This document shows, one piece after another, positions 1 through 8,750 of a stretch of DNA of 34,249 nucleotides (the first letter of the stretch is position 1; each line of letters begins with the position of its first letter). The stretch covers positions 1 to 34,249 of the forward strand of contig JAHDDE010000031.1 in the NCBI GenBank assembly GCA_020629515.1. The letters are read 5' to 3'. The position numbers and the translations under genes were made by a program. Under the pieces are notes generated by a model. The model was not told where the DNA came from. It made no database searches and worked only from the letters and a program-made list of their open reading frames with translations. This DNA comes from Saprospiraceae bacterium (GTDB taxonomy: Bacteria > Bacteroidota > Bacteroidia > Chitinophagales > Saprospiraceae).

Positions 1-1
1 A

Positions 2-148
2 AATACGCCATATGACATGGCATTATCAGGGAATCGTTCCTTCGTCACGACTCCCGATATAGCCGATCCGTCAATAACGAACATAGTCCGACTCCTTCCA
101 ATCCCTGATTTTAGTGATTCGCAACTTTTAAGAAGTGGCTATATTTGA
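2..148 (+). CDS. possible C-terminal tail of an upstream gene (partial)
   Basis: Frame 2 is open from the window edge for 48 codons and ends at TGA 146-148. The peptide ends in ..NIVRLLPIPDFSDSQLLRSGYI. It contains a PYDMALSGNRSFVT stretch that resembles one blade of a YVTN/NHL-type beta propeller. That resemblance is by eye and weak. An open run of this length could arise by chance in AT-rich DNA. The opposite strand is also open here, from an ATG near position 88 running off the left edge and preceded by a purine-rich stretch, so a divergent gene is the alternative. I cannot name the product. Confidence 0.3.
   Translation, partial: NTPYDMALSGNRSFVTTPDIADPSITNIVRLLPIPDFSDSQLLRSGYI
140..147 (+). 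promoter_or_regulatory. candidate Bacteroidota -7 element (TATATTTG)
   Basis: TATATTTG matches the Bacteroidetes -7 consensus TAnnTTTG and lies 48 bases before the ATG at 195. That would leave a leader of about 40 nt, typical for the phylum. I do not see a convincing -33 TTG box at the expected distance. The element also overlaps the possible stop codon at 146-148, so this is only a candidate. Confidence 0.25.
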
Positions 149-194
149 AGTCACTATACACTCTTCCAGTTTGATTAAATTGAAATTTTGTAAG

Positions 195-3100
195 ATGCGG
201 ACTTACGCCCTTTTATTTTTATTTTTTTCTATCTGCAGTAATTTACTATCACAGGAAATATCGCAGATTCAGCAATTATTTGCCGTAGGTGATACGGTTT
301 TTCCAAGTAATGATCAACTTGGTATCTCTGTAGCGATAGACGGAGAATGGGCGGTGGTAGGTTCTGATCTAAAAAAATTCGGGGATAATACTGCAGCAAC
401 TGGAGGGGCCAATATCTATCGCAAAGTAGGAGGAACCTGGAGCTTGTATAAGGAGTTACATGACCCTAATTTTACTGTTTCACTGGGATTTGGTCGGGCT
501 GTAGATATCTCAGGAAACCTAATCATAGTCGGTACAACTCATGGTGACCAGGTCTATGCCTACCACAAAGATGAGGGAGGCACGAATAATTGGGGATTGA
601 TCAATGAGGAGATACGTCCGATGGATTGGGCTTCAGGAGATGGTTTTGGTCGTGCACTTGCATTACATGACAGCATATTAACCGTGTCAGCACCTTCAAA
701 TGATTCAGGTAGTGTCTACGTCTTTCATATCAATCCTGACACTTATAGTTGGACAGAGATTCAACAAATTACCAGTGATGGAGCCCTAAGAAATTTTGGA
801 GGAAGTGTTGCGCTATATGATTCTACCCTGGTAGTTGGAGCAGCTAATGACAGAACTGCCTCAATAAGCGGTATTTCTGGAGCGATACATATCTACAATC
901 AGAATAATGGCGGATCTAATAACTGGGGGAAAGCCAAAAAGATTACCCCAACCAATTTCAGTCAATTTGGTGTGTCAGTAAGTGTCCATGATACTATCAT
1001 AGTGGCAGGTGCTCCAAGTTCTAACAATGGGACAGGTCTATCCTCTATTTTTTATCAGAACAGTGGCGGATTGAACAACTGGGGACAGGTTACTACTATA
1101 ACACCAAGTAATGCAGGCATCAAGAATGATTTTGGTACTGCTGTTAAGATCAGAGATACGCTCATTATTGTAGGAGACAACCCAAACTCGGTATCTACTA
1201 AAACTGGAGATATCACAGTGTTTAGTAAGAATGAAGGTGGAGCCGATAACTGGGGTGAAGTCAATCTATTTACCTCCTCTGATGTATCTCAGCGTGATGA
1301 TTTTAGCACCGCTTTAGACTTTGATGACAGTACCATTATAGCAGGCGCACCATTAAAAGATGCTTTCGGCACAAATGCAGGTGGGGTCTCTATGTTTTCA
1401 TATAGCAATGGTGGTGCTACTATAACTGAGGTCAATAATTTGATAAGAGGAGATGGGCTTCAACGAAGTTTTTTGGGATCGTCTATGGATATACACGGAG
1501 ATATTGCCGTCATTGGAGCTACACCCAACAGCAGTGTAGGATCGCTTGGTGAGATTGGTGATGATGATATTGGAGCCATTTATGTATTTCAAAGAGATCT
1601 GGGAGGAGAAGATAATTGGGGGTTAGTCAAAAAAATTGAACATCCTGAAAAAGATTCTATCTATTGGGAGAACCCTTCTCAAGCTTCAGCAAAATTTGGC
1701 TTTGCAGTGGCTATACATGGCAACACTATTATAGCGAGTGATCCTTTTAATGATGCCATCAATCCCAACCTATACACCAACTCGGGTGCCGTATTTGTTT
1801 TTGAGCGAGATGAAGGCGGTGTGGACAATTGGGGTATGAAGCAAAAACTTTTTCCTGGTAATTCAACTGGTAGTGATTTTTTCGGCACCAGTGTTGATAT
1901 TTGGGAGGACCTAATAGTGGCAGGTGCCATACAGACAGATCAAGTATCCTCCAATAATGGGAGTGTTTATTTGTATAAAAATATAGCTAACACTTGGACT
2001 GAGCAGATCGAAATTAGTCCATCTAATACTGCAAGTAGTGTACGATTTGGAAAATCTGTGGCTTTAGATAGTGCGACATTAGTAGTGGGCTCTCAAGAGA
2101 CAGTAGCCAATGTTGGAGGCGCCTATATCTTCGAAAAGGATAATGGCGGAATTGATAATTGGGGTGAAGTCAAAAAAGTGACTCATCTAAGTAATGAAGG
2201 CGTTGGCTTCGCAGATGACGTGGATATAGATGGTGACATTATTGCTATTGGAGCAAAATCAAGCTCATTTCTTGAAGAGGTTTATGTATTAGATAGAGAT
2301 TTTGGAGGCACGGATAATTGGGGTCTAATAAAACAATTAACCAGCTCCAACGGTACAGGCTTAGATAGACACGGAACTGTAGGTGTAAGCGAGGACGTCA
2401 TCATAGTCGGTAGACCATTTCATGACATAGGCTCCTCTCCGGGTGGCAATCATGGTAGTGCTTATATCTATATTAAAAACAAGGGCGGAATTAATAATTG
2501 GGGTCTTGCCAATCAAGTTTTTCCTTCAGATCCTGCTACCAATCTGTATTTTGGATTAGCGGTCGCTATTGATGGCGAGTATATGTTGGCTGGAGCACCT
2601 AATTCTGATAGTCTCGGTACAAATGCAGGTGCAGCGTACATGTTCAAGCAAAGTAACATCATCCCTATATTTCCACCTCAAGAAGAAAAACCAGATAGTG
2701 TACTCGAATCTGGATTAACCTTCCTTACCACCATAGATAGTCTCCCAGCTGATACCGTAGCCTCTAATGAAGTGTATTCCTTCAAAGGGGATTCTGTACT
2801 GATCGAAGTGGTACTATTAGAAGGAAAAGAAAATGTGGCCATAGAGGCCTTAATTAATCTTGGACTGACAGATACCTTAGAACGAGGAGAAAATAAATTA
2901 GTCATCTCGGGCTATTTCCCTATTGATGCGCTACCTGAGTTAGATAATGAGATATCCTGTCTAAACTTTGCACGACCCCTCTATCGTCCTGTCACTGATC
3001 GGGGTGTCACCACCTCACAAGGGGATCGATCGCAAGCTTCAGATTTCGCTCGTGTGGGTTACGATATCGATGGTTCGGGAGTCAAAATAGGGGTTATATC

Positions 3101-6100
3101 AGATAGCTATGATAAGCACCCTACGGATGTTCCATCTACGATAAATATTAGTAACCAAGATCTACCAGCATCAGGAGTAGATGTGCTCTTTGATGGAGGA
3201 CTGATACCTGGAGTAAAAGATGAAGGTCGTGCTATGCTTCAGATCGTACATGACATTGCCCCAGGGGCTGACTTAGCATTTAAGACAGGCTTTATCAATG
3301 CTCGAGCCTTTGCAGATGCTATTAGAGACCTCGCAGCGGATAGCTGTGATATCATAGTTGATGATCTCACCTATATTACTGAGCCATTTTTTGTGGATGG
3401 CATCGTAGCACAGGCTGCAGAAGAAGTCAGTAGTCAAGGAGTAACATATATCTCGTCTGCTGGAAACTATGGAAGTAATGGTCATGGTGATACTTTTAGC
3501 GCAGGACCTATAGATTCATTGCCAGATGGTATTACTGGTACTCCACACGATTTCGGAGGAGGAGATATACTTCAAAAATTATCATTTGTACCTGGTCATT
3601 ACACATTAGCCTTACAATGGAACGACTCTATATACTCGCTTAATGGAAATGGAAGCACTATTGATTTGGATATTTATTTAATTGATGAAAATGGTAGAAT
3701 CTCATATAATGGCAATTACAATAACATCGGTGGAGATCCAATTGAGATCATGGATTTTGATGTGATTAGAGATACTACCGAAGCGAGTATTATAATCATC
3801 AATAATACACCAAATACCAATCCTGAATTCAAATACATATTCTTTAGGTCATCGGGAGTTACCTTTGAAGAGCATCAACAGAATAATTCAACTATTGTCG
3901 GCCAAGCAAATGCAGAAAGTACTATTTCTGTAGGTGCTGTATTATATTCTAATTCTCCAGCTTACGGACTCGCAACTCCTACTCCAGCTTCCTTCTCTTC
4001 TCGAGGTGGTACACCAGTAAATGGAGTGGTTCGGAATAAACCAGATATCTGTGCTCCTAATGGCGTGAATACAACTGTGGACTTGGGTGGAGTAGGAGAT
4101 TTTGATGACGATGGGTTTCCTAATTTTTCTGGGACGTCGGCCGCCGCCCCTCATGTTGCAGGAGCGATTGCCTTGTTGAAAGAAGCTAGGACTAAATTCT
4201 TACAAGAGGAGACTACACCTGTACAAGCGAAATCTATCATTACTTCTAAGGCATTAGATATGGAGGATCCAGGATTCGATTTAGCGACAGGTTATGGCTT
4301 CTTACAGATGGATGAGATATTTTTGGATATTGCTGTACCGACCCCATCGGTAGACAGCTTCAGTCTACCAGCTAATATCGATAGTAGCAATATAGGTCGA
4401 GTTCCATTTACAGTAGATATATACGGACCATTCTTTACAGATTCCTCTCGAGTTTATATTGGTGACTCGTTATATGAGTCGATTCTAATTGGTGATACTT
4501 TGAGAGCACAGATTTTACCATTTATAGGGTCTGATTCATTAAGAATTTATAACTCCCCAATCACTAATGGTGGAATTGATGGTGGATTCAGTATGCCCAT
4601 TTCTTTGGGGGCCATACAACGAGATATCATCACTATAAAAGTTGATAACAGTCAGAAGAAATTTGGTCAAGCGAATCCAACGTTTACTTCAACTATCACT
4701 GGTGCAAGTAGTGCAGACTCCTTGACTATAGCTGCTAGTTTGGTATATAATACTATAGCTGAGGATTATAGCATACCTGAAACCTATGCTGTTACCACTG
4801 ATACCACTAATATACCTACTGCCATAACTGACAAATATGACATCTTTTTTGATGTAGGCGTTTTGATTATCGAAAAGATGCCAGTAACCATCCGCCCCGA
4901 CTCTATCAGCATCTATTATGGCGATACTATACCAGAAATCACTTTTAGTTATCTATTTGATGGAGAAGTAGCAGATGCTATCTTCTTAAAGGATAGTATA
5001 GCAGCTATTCATCAAAGTACTTTAACTGAAGGCTTGGCTCTCACCAATGGTTTCTCCATGATTGAACTATTAGATGGTTCTACTGAAATCATCGATAGCC
5101 TAAGCTTTATAGAAATTTTATCATTATTAGATACTGCAGTGTACACTAATGTGATCAATTTAAATGCAGCTTTAATAGATTTAAATGCCATAGACCAAAG
5201 CGTGAATGCTGACTCTCTACTCTCCTTAATTCATGGCTTTGAAATTATAGAAGGAGATTTAGTATTAGATGGAAAAGACTTATTACAATTTGTACAAGGC
5301 AAAGTCAATGGGATACAAAATATTTCTCAAGCTTCAGAGCTTATCAACCACGCTGAAGTAATAAATGCAGGAAGCTTAATTGATGCCCTCACCAGTGGAG
5401 GAAAGCAAAATCATATCTCATATCTCGAAGGTATTGCTCTGGAGGCGGGATATAATCTCATTAGTGACTTTAACTCAGTAGATGGATGGATCGTGATCGA
5501 CCATCAAGCATTGATCAGTAGCCTAAGTAGCAGTACTATAGAAACCGCTCTTTCTATGGTAGATGGTTTAAATCTTAACAATAACTATGCGTTAGTCAAT
5601 GGTCATCAGGTGTTTGAAATAGTTGGAGGGGATGACTTAACTGATATGGTTAATGATTTAAGTGCTTCACTTTTATCTGGCCTCATCAATACAGGGGAGG
5701 CTATTGATCGAGCCAAAGATGTAACAGAAATAGAAGGGTTTTCATTAGTTGATGCAACTGGATTAATAGCTGCACTGGAAGCCCAAAGTTCTAATACCTT
5801 ATCATTGGCCGAAGGTCTTTCTTTGGTCAATGGTATGATCATCCTTGACGATGTCAAGGTCGAGGGTGGAAGCAATTTGGCTGATGGTATTGCCTTTGTT
5901 GAAAACAGCTTGTTGATAGAAGCATTAGATGGAGGCATGTCATCAGTGAGTACTATTGCCGAGGCGATAAGTTTAGTCAATGGTCTTTCATTAGTAAATG
6001 GGCTCTCTTTAGTGAATGGCTTGTCTCTTGTGAATGGCTTAGATATGATTACAGACGGATTATCGCTTGTCAATGACAGCCCAATTCCCGATGGTCTTTC

Positions 6101-7601
6101 TTTAGTGAATGGCTTGTCTCTTGTGAATGGACTATCTCTGGTCAATTCTGTGGATGTATCGGATATTGATGAAGCCTTAGAATCAGTCAATGGAGTCAAA
6201 CTATCTGATGGAACTGTCTTAGCTGAAGGGATTTCTTTAGTAAATGCCGTCAATCCGGGAGGCACTATAGCAGATGCCCTGAGTTTGGTGAATGGCCTAT
6301 CGCTAGTGAATGGCCTATCATTAGTGAATGGCTTCGCTCAAGCAAATGGTTTAAGCCTTGCTAATAGTAACGGCATAATCAGTGATTCTGCAGTGGTTAA
6401 TGGATTGTCCTTAGTCAATGATACAAATCTCACCAATGGATTATCGCTAGTCAATGCTTTAAGCTTAGTCAATGGGGTCGCAGTGGTGGATGGTCTGTCG
6501 TTAGTTAATTCATTGTCATTAGTTAATAGCGTTCCAGAAGTGAATGGTGTATCATTGGTTAATAGTCTTTCTCTAGTCAATAGTACTGCAAATGCTAATT
6601 CGCTTTCATTGGTCAATGGCTTTGCTGTAGTAGATGGCCTGTCATTAGTGAATGGGACCGCAGTAGTAGACGGAGTAGGTCTTCCAGTTGCTAATAGCCT
6701 CTCTTTAGTTAATGGTCTATCATTAGTCAATAGCGATGGAGATGTGGATCCTACAGTAGATAGGAGTACCGCAATAGTAACAGAGCAGGATAGTGTAAAT
6801 ACATTAAATTCTGTAAATATATTAACAGGTTATAATGCAGGTTGCAATTGGGTAATTCCAGGCACACTTTTTTCAGATTTGTTTGATATAACATATGAAC
6901 CTGGCAAAGTAGAAATACTTAGAAAACCTTTAGTTGTTGACATCCACGATCAAAGTATGACCCAAGGAGATGAACTGCCTGAGTTTACTTCAGATATCAC
7001 AGGATTAATCGATGGAGACACTGTCCTATTAGAATATTTCTTGGTTCAAGACAGCTGTAATCAGATCATTAATGCTAGAACTTCTAATGATAACTATGAA
7101 TTAACAATCAATACTGGTGCCTTAAGCATCACCAGGGCAAGTATCGATAGTATTACCGCTTTTGACAGTCTAACTTGGATAGATGGAATAACATATTATG
7201 CTGATAACAATACTGCACAGCACACATTACAGACACTGTCAGGATGTGATTCTATTGTCACCCTTGAACTGACTATTCTAAGTAGTTGTGAGTTGAATTT
7301 ACATGCTGATGATCAGTTATTAGGTCTTGACAATATAGGTTCTCGATTAAATGCACAGCAGAGCATTACATCAGATGCAACCATTGCTAACAAAGATTTT
7401 GAGTTTTATGCAGGAGAATCTATCACTTTACAGCCAGGCTTTGAAGTGATTAGTGGTAGAATTTTCTTGATTGAAATAGAAAACTGTCAACAAATGACTC
7501 AACAATTTCCTGAAGATCAACAAAGACTAAATAAAATTTCTCTTAAAAAAAGAAAGCGTAAAGACCGGATTGAACAAAGAAGAGTATTCATAAAAGATTG
7601 A
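195..7601 (+). CDS. giant secreted mosaic protein: FG-GAP region, S8/S53-like protease, MBG domains with SLVNG repeat array
   Basis: The frame opens at a GTG at 135. The ATG at 195 is preferred because it starts a clear signal peptide (MRTYALLFLFFSICSNLLSQ), giving 2468 residues. Residues 25-815 are FG-GAP-like blades with nine GG-x-[N/D]NWG motifs. Residues 815-950 resemble the propeptide-like region that precedes this protease type. Residues 955-1380 are a subtilase/sedolisin fold with Asp970, a DEGRAM motif carrying Glu1010 where classical subtilisins have HGTH, and Ser1315 in GTSAAAPHVAG. An Ig-like segment follows (about 1390-1475), then MBG domains. The second MBG domain is interrupted by a leucine-rich region and the SLVNG array (1875-2180). 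MBG sequence resumes near 2210. The end holds an ITAFDSLTWIDG repeat, a coat-hanger-like segment and a Lys/Arg-rich tail. No classical type IX sorting domain is visible. It is probably a surface or secreted adhesin-like protease. Its substrate is unknown. Confidence 0.85.
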   Translation: MRTYALLFLFFSICSNLLSQEISQIQQLFAVGDTVFPSNDQLGISVAIDGEWAVVGSDLKKFGDNTAATGGANIYRKVGGTWSLYKELHDPNFTVSLGFGRAVDISGNLIIVGTTHGDQVYAYHKDEGGTNNWGLINEEIRPMDWASGDGFGRALALHDSILTVSAPSNDSGSVYVFHINPDTYSWTEIQQITSDGALRNFGGSVALYDSTLVVGAANDRTASISGISGAIHIYNQNNGGSNNWGKAKKITPTNFSQFGVSVSVHDTIIVAGAPSSNNGTGLSSIFYQNSGGLNNWGQVTTITPSNAGIKNDFGTAVKIRDTLIIVGDNPNSVSTKTGDITVFSKNEGGADNWGEVNLFTSSDVSQRDDFSTALDFDDSTIIAGAPLKDAFGTNAGGVSMFSYSNGGATITEVNNLIRGDGLQRSFLGSSMDIHGDIAVIGATPNSSVGSLGEIGDDDIGAIYVFQRDLGGEDNWGLVKKIEHPEKDSIYWENPSQASAKFGFAVAIHGNTIIASDPFNDAINPNLYTNSGAVFVFERDEGGVDNWGMKQKLFPGNSTGSDFFGTSVDIWEDLIVAGAIQTDQVSSNNGSVYLYKNIANTWTEQIEISPSNTASSVRFGKSVALDSATLVVGSQETVANVGGAYIFEKDNGGIDNWGEVKKVTHLSNEGVGFADDVDIDGDIIAIGAKSSSFLEEVYVLDRDFGGTDNWGLIKQLTSSNGTGLDRHGTVGVSEDVIIVGRPFHDIGSSPGGNHGSAYIYIKNKGGINNWGLANQVFPSDPATNLYFGLAVAIDGEYMLAGAPNSDSLGTNAGAAYMFKQSNIIPIFPPQEEKPDSVLESGLTFLTTIDSLPADTVASNEVYSFKGDSVLIEVVLLEGKENVAIEALINLGLTDTLERGENKLVISGYFPIDALPELDNEISCLNFARPLYRPVTDRGVTTSQGDRSQASDFARVGYDIDGSGVKIGVISDSYDKHPTDVPSTINISNQDLPASGVDVLFDGGLIPGVKDEGRAMLQIVHDIAPGADLAFKTGFINARAFADAIRDLAADSCDIIVDDLTYITEPFFVDGIVAQAAEEVSSQGVTYISSAGNYGSNGHGDTFSAGPIDSLPDGITGTPHDFGGGDILQKLSFVPGHYTLALQWNDSIYSLNGNGSTIDLDIYLIDENGRISYNGNYNNIGGDPIEIMDFDVIRDTTEASIIIINNTPNTNPEFKYIFFRSSGVTFEEHQQNNSTIVGQANAESTISVGAVLYSNSPAYGLATPTPASFSSRGGTPVNGVVRNKPDICAPNGVNTTVDLGGVGDFDDDGFPNFSGTSAAAPHVAGAIALLKEARTKFLQEETTPVQAKSIITSKALDMEDPGFDLATGYGFLQMDEIFLDIAVPTPSVDSFSLPANIDSSNIGRVPFTVDIYGPFFTDSSRVYIGDSLYESILIGDTLRAQILPFIGSDSLRIYNSPITNGGIDGGFSMPISLGAIQRDIITIKVDNSQKKFGQANPTFTSTITGASSADSLTIAASLVYNTIAEDYSIPETYAVTTDTTNIPTAITDKYDIFFDVGVLIIEKMPVTIRPDSISIYYGDTIPEITFSYLFDGEVADAIFLKDSIAAIHQSTLTEGLALTNGFSMIELLDGSTEIIDSLSFIEILSLLDTAVYTNVINLNAALIDLNAIDQSVNADSLLSLIHGFEIIEGDLVLDGKDLLQFVQGKVNGIQNISQASELINHAEVINAGSLIDALTSGGKQNHISYLEGIALEAGYNLISDFNSVDGWIVIDHQALISSLSSSTIETALSMVDGLNLNNNYALVNGHQVFEIVGGDDLTDMVNDLSASLLSGLINTGEAIDRAKDVTEIEGFSLVDATGLIAALEAQSSNTLSLAEGLSLVNGMIILDDVKVEGGSNLADGIAFVENSLLIEALDGGMSSVSTIAEAISLVNGLSLVNGLSLVNGLSLVNGLDMITDGLSLVNDSPIPDGLSLVNGLSLVNGLSLVNSVDVSDIDEALESVNGVKLSDGTVLAEGISLVNAVNPGGTIADALSLVNGLSLVNGLSLVNGFAQANGLSLANSNGIISDSAVVNGLSLVNDTNLTNGLSLVNALSLVNGVAVVDGLSLVNSLSLVNSVPEVNGVSLVNSLSLVNSTANANSLSLVNGFAVVDGLSLVNGTAVVDGVGLPVANSLSLVNGLSLVNSDGDVDPTVDRSTAIVTEQDSVNTLNSVNILTGYNAGCNWVIPGTLFSDLFDITYEPGKVEILRKPLVVDIHDQSMTQGDELPEFTSDITGLIDGDTVLLEYFLVQDSCNQIINARTSNDNYELTINTGALSITRASIDSITAFDSLTWIDGITYYADNNTAQHTLQTLSGCDSIVTLELTILSSCELNLHADDQLLGLDNIGSRLNAQQSITSDATIANKDFEFYAGESITLQPGFEVISGRIFLIEIENCQQMTQQFPEDQQRLNKISLKKRKRKDRIEQRRVFIKD
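5817..6734 (+). repeat. in-frame LSLVNG hexapeptide repeat array (18-bp unit, degenerate)
   Basis: Twenty-four exact SLVN motifs occur in 306 codons, plus decayed versions such as LSLANS. Tandem runs of LSLVNG alternate with short variable spacers such as FAVVDG, VPEVNG or DVSDIDEALE. The DNA units differ at synonymous positions (TCA/TCT/AGT/TCG for Ser; TTA/CTT/CTG/TTG for Leu), so the array is conserved as protein rather than as DNA. An exception is a 32-base identity between 6006-6037 and 6099-6130. The regular hydrophobic spacing suggests a beta-solenoid or stacked strands (inference). The array lies within an MBG domain, a family whose members often contain a GSLVNGD loop. Confidence 0.9.
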
Positions 7602-7670
7602 TCCATGAGTCTTGAAACAATCAACTTGACATGCTCTCGAAACACGGGTATATCACTTTCAGACAGTAGA

Positions 7671-8360
7671 CTACAGCTGATTCACTATATCTATAAACTG
7701 ATCCTGATCGAGGTAATCAGACAATACTTTTTTGACTCCAAGATTAAGTAATTTATCATGATCTCCCGCTCTGCGAATCCCTATCAAAGGGATATTCATT
7801 TCATTGGTCGTCTTAACGTCCCACTCCGCATCGCCTACATAGACAATTTTAGCTATGTGCCGATTCTCTTTAGCTTGGTCTATGGATTCTTGGATGATCT
7901 CGTTACGAGTGCTTTTGTTGTCCGCATAACTATCATGGATGGCTGTATGATCTATGTTCACATGATCTAATTTAAATAATGCTGGATTTTTCCAACCACC
8001 AGTAGCGATACCTACTTCATATTGGTCATCATTGAGCAATCTATCAATAATCGACTTTGCTCCAGGAACTTCGCAAAATTCATGAGGATAGAGCTCTCTT
8101 TCTTGCTTCATTAAATTGATATAGTGCTCCTCGAATTGTTGTCTCAGCTCTGAGGAACAAGACTCCCCAAACTGGCTTTCATATGCTGAATTGAATATGG
8201 TATGGTCCGTAACATGATCAAAGTGATTCCAATCTAAAGATGGGAATGCCTTACCAAAGACATTCTCATAACCACGACCAAAACATCTACTATCCAGAGA
8301 GTTTGAAAAAAGAAGGGTGCCGTCAATGTCAAAAATGACGAGTGTTTTAGCTAAAGACAT
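7671..8360 (-). CDS. HAD-superfamily hydrolase (phosphoglycolate phosphatase-like)
   Basis: This is a 229-residue cytoplasmic protein with the four HAD motifs. Motif I is DIDGTL (nucleophile Asp11, acid/base Asp13). Motif II is the GIATGG stretch (Thr120). A basic residue lies in the SYADNKSTRNEI segment for motif III. Motif IV is GDAEWD (Asp177, Asp181). A helical cap is inserted between motifs I and II, as in subfamily I phosphatases such as Gph and beta-phosphoglucomutase-like enzymes. The expected reaction is hydrolysis of a small phosphomonoester; the substrate cannot be read from sequence. The gene converges on the giant secreted protein across a 69-base gap with no clear terminator. 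The GlsB-like gene lies 28 bases upstream, so the two could be cotranscribed. Confidence 0.85.
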   Translation of the reverse strand: MSLAKTLVIFDIDGTLLFSNSLDSRCFGRGYENVFGKAFPSLDWNHFDHVTDHTIFNSAYESQFGESCSSELRQQFEEHYINLMKQERELYPHEFCEVPGAKSIIDRLLNDDQYEVGIATGGWKNPALFKLDHVNIDHTAIHDSYADNKSTRNEIIQESIDQAKENRHIAKIVYVGDAEWDVKTTNEMNIPLIGIRRAGDHDKLLNLGVKKVLSDYLDQDQFIDIVNQL

Positions 8361-8388
8361 GTAGATCTATGATATGAACCGTGAGCCA

Positions 8389-8709
8389 TTACTTTTTCTT
8401 TCCGATTCCAATCATTTGGGTAACCCAGAGTATAATTATCGCCCCGACAGTGGCCGACACCATCATGCCTATAATATTCTCTGGAAGCACTACTCCAAAT
8501 TGATTCTCCACAATCTTAACTATACCTGATCCTGCATTGATATTGAGCTTATCAAATAAAAACCCGCCAACAATACCACCAGCGATACCTAAGAGAGAAT
8601 TAATCACAAAACCAAAGCTATCCCCTTTCATTATACGAGCAGCTATAGTCCCTGACACCGCACCAACTAAGATCATAATGATCCATTTTAAAATATCTCC
8701 GTCTATCAT
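8389..8709 (-). CDS. GlsB/YeaQ/YmgE family small membrane protein (transglycosylase-associated)
   Basis: A 106-residue protein made almost entirely of three hydrophobic segments (about 8-26, 33-52 and 79-100) with Gly-rich packing motifs: GAVSGTIAARIMKG, GIAGGIVGGFLFDKL and the C-terminal ATVGAIIILW. This pattern is characteristic of the GlsB/YeaQ/YmgE (transglycosylase-associated) family of stress-linked inner-membrane proteins, whose biochemical role is unknown. It is slightly longer than the usual 80-90 residues because of the NINAGSGIVKIVENQFGVVL insert between the second and third segments. It ends in a KKK tail, probably on the cytoplasmic side. It lies 41 bases downstream of uvrA on the same strand. 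Confidence 0.85.
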   Translation of the reverse strand: MIDGDILKWIIMILVGAVSGTIAARIMKGDSFGFVINSLLGIAGGIVGGFLFDKLNINAGSGIVKIVENQFGVVLPENIIGMMVSATVGAIIILWVTQMIGIGKKK

Positions 8710-8750
8710 TTCAATTATTTGATGTCAAAAGTAATAAGCTTAAACCAGAG

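Noticed and set aside
25-109. Inverted repeat ATCAGGGA / TCCCTGAT
   Set aside because: An 8-bp match with a 69-base gap, and no U-tract or other support. It could be chance.
135-194. GTG start for the giant protein at 135
   Set aside because: The extra 20 residues precede a complete signal peptide and overlap a candidate promoter. The ATG at 195 fits better.
5606-6730. Long antisense open frames (219 and 130 codons) rich in TNDRP/TKERP
   Set aside because: They are the mirror of the SLVNG codons. The repeat has no stop codons on the opposite strand, and the encoded low-complexity peptide has no other support.
5817-6734. Possible CRISPR or microsatellite array
   Set aside because: The units are 18 bp, in frame, vary at silent sites and lie inside a coding region. 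There are no constant repeats with unique spacers and no cas genes.
7602-7670. Terminator between the giant protein and the HAD gene
   Set aside because: Only a weak GATTG/CAATC pairing of 5 bp is visible, with no U-tract.
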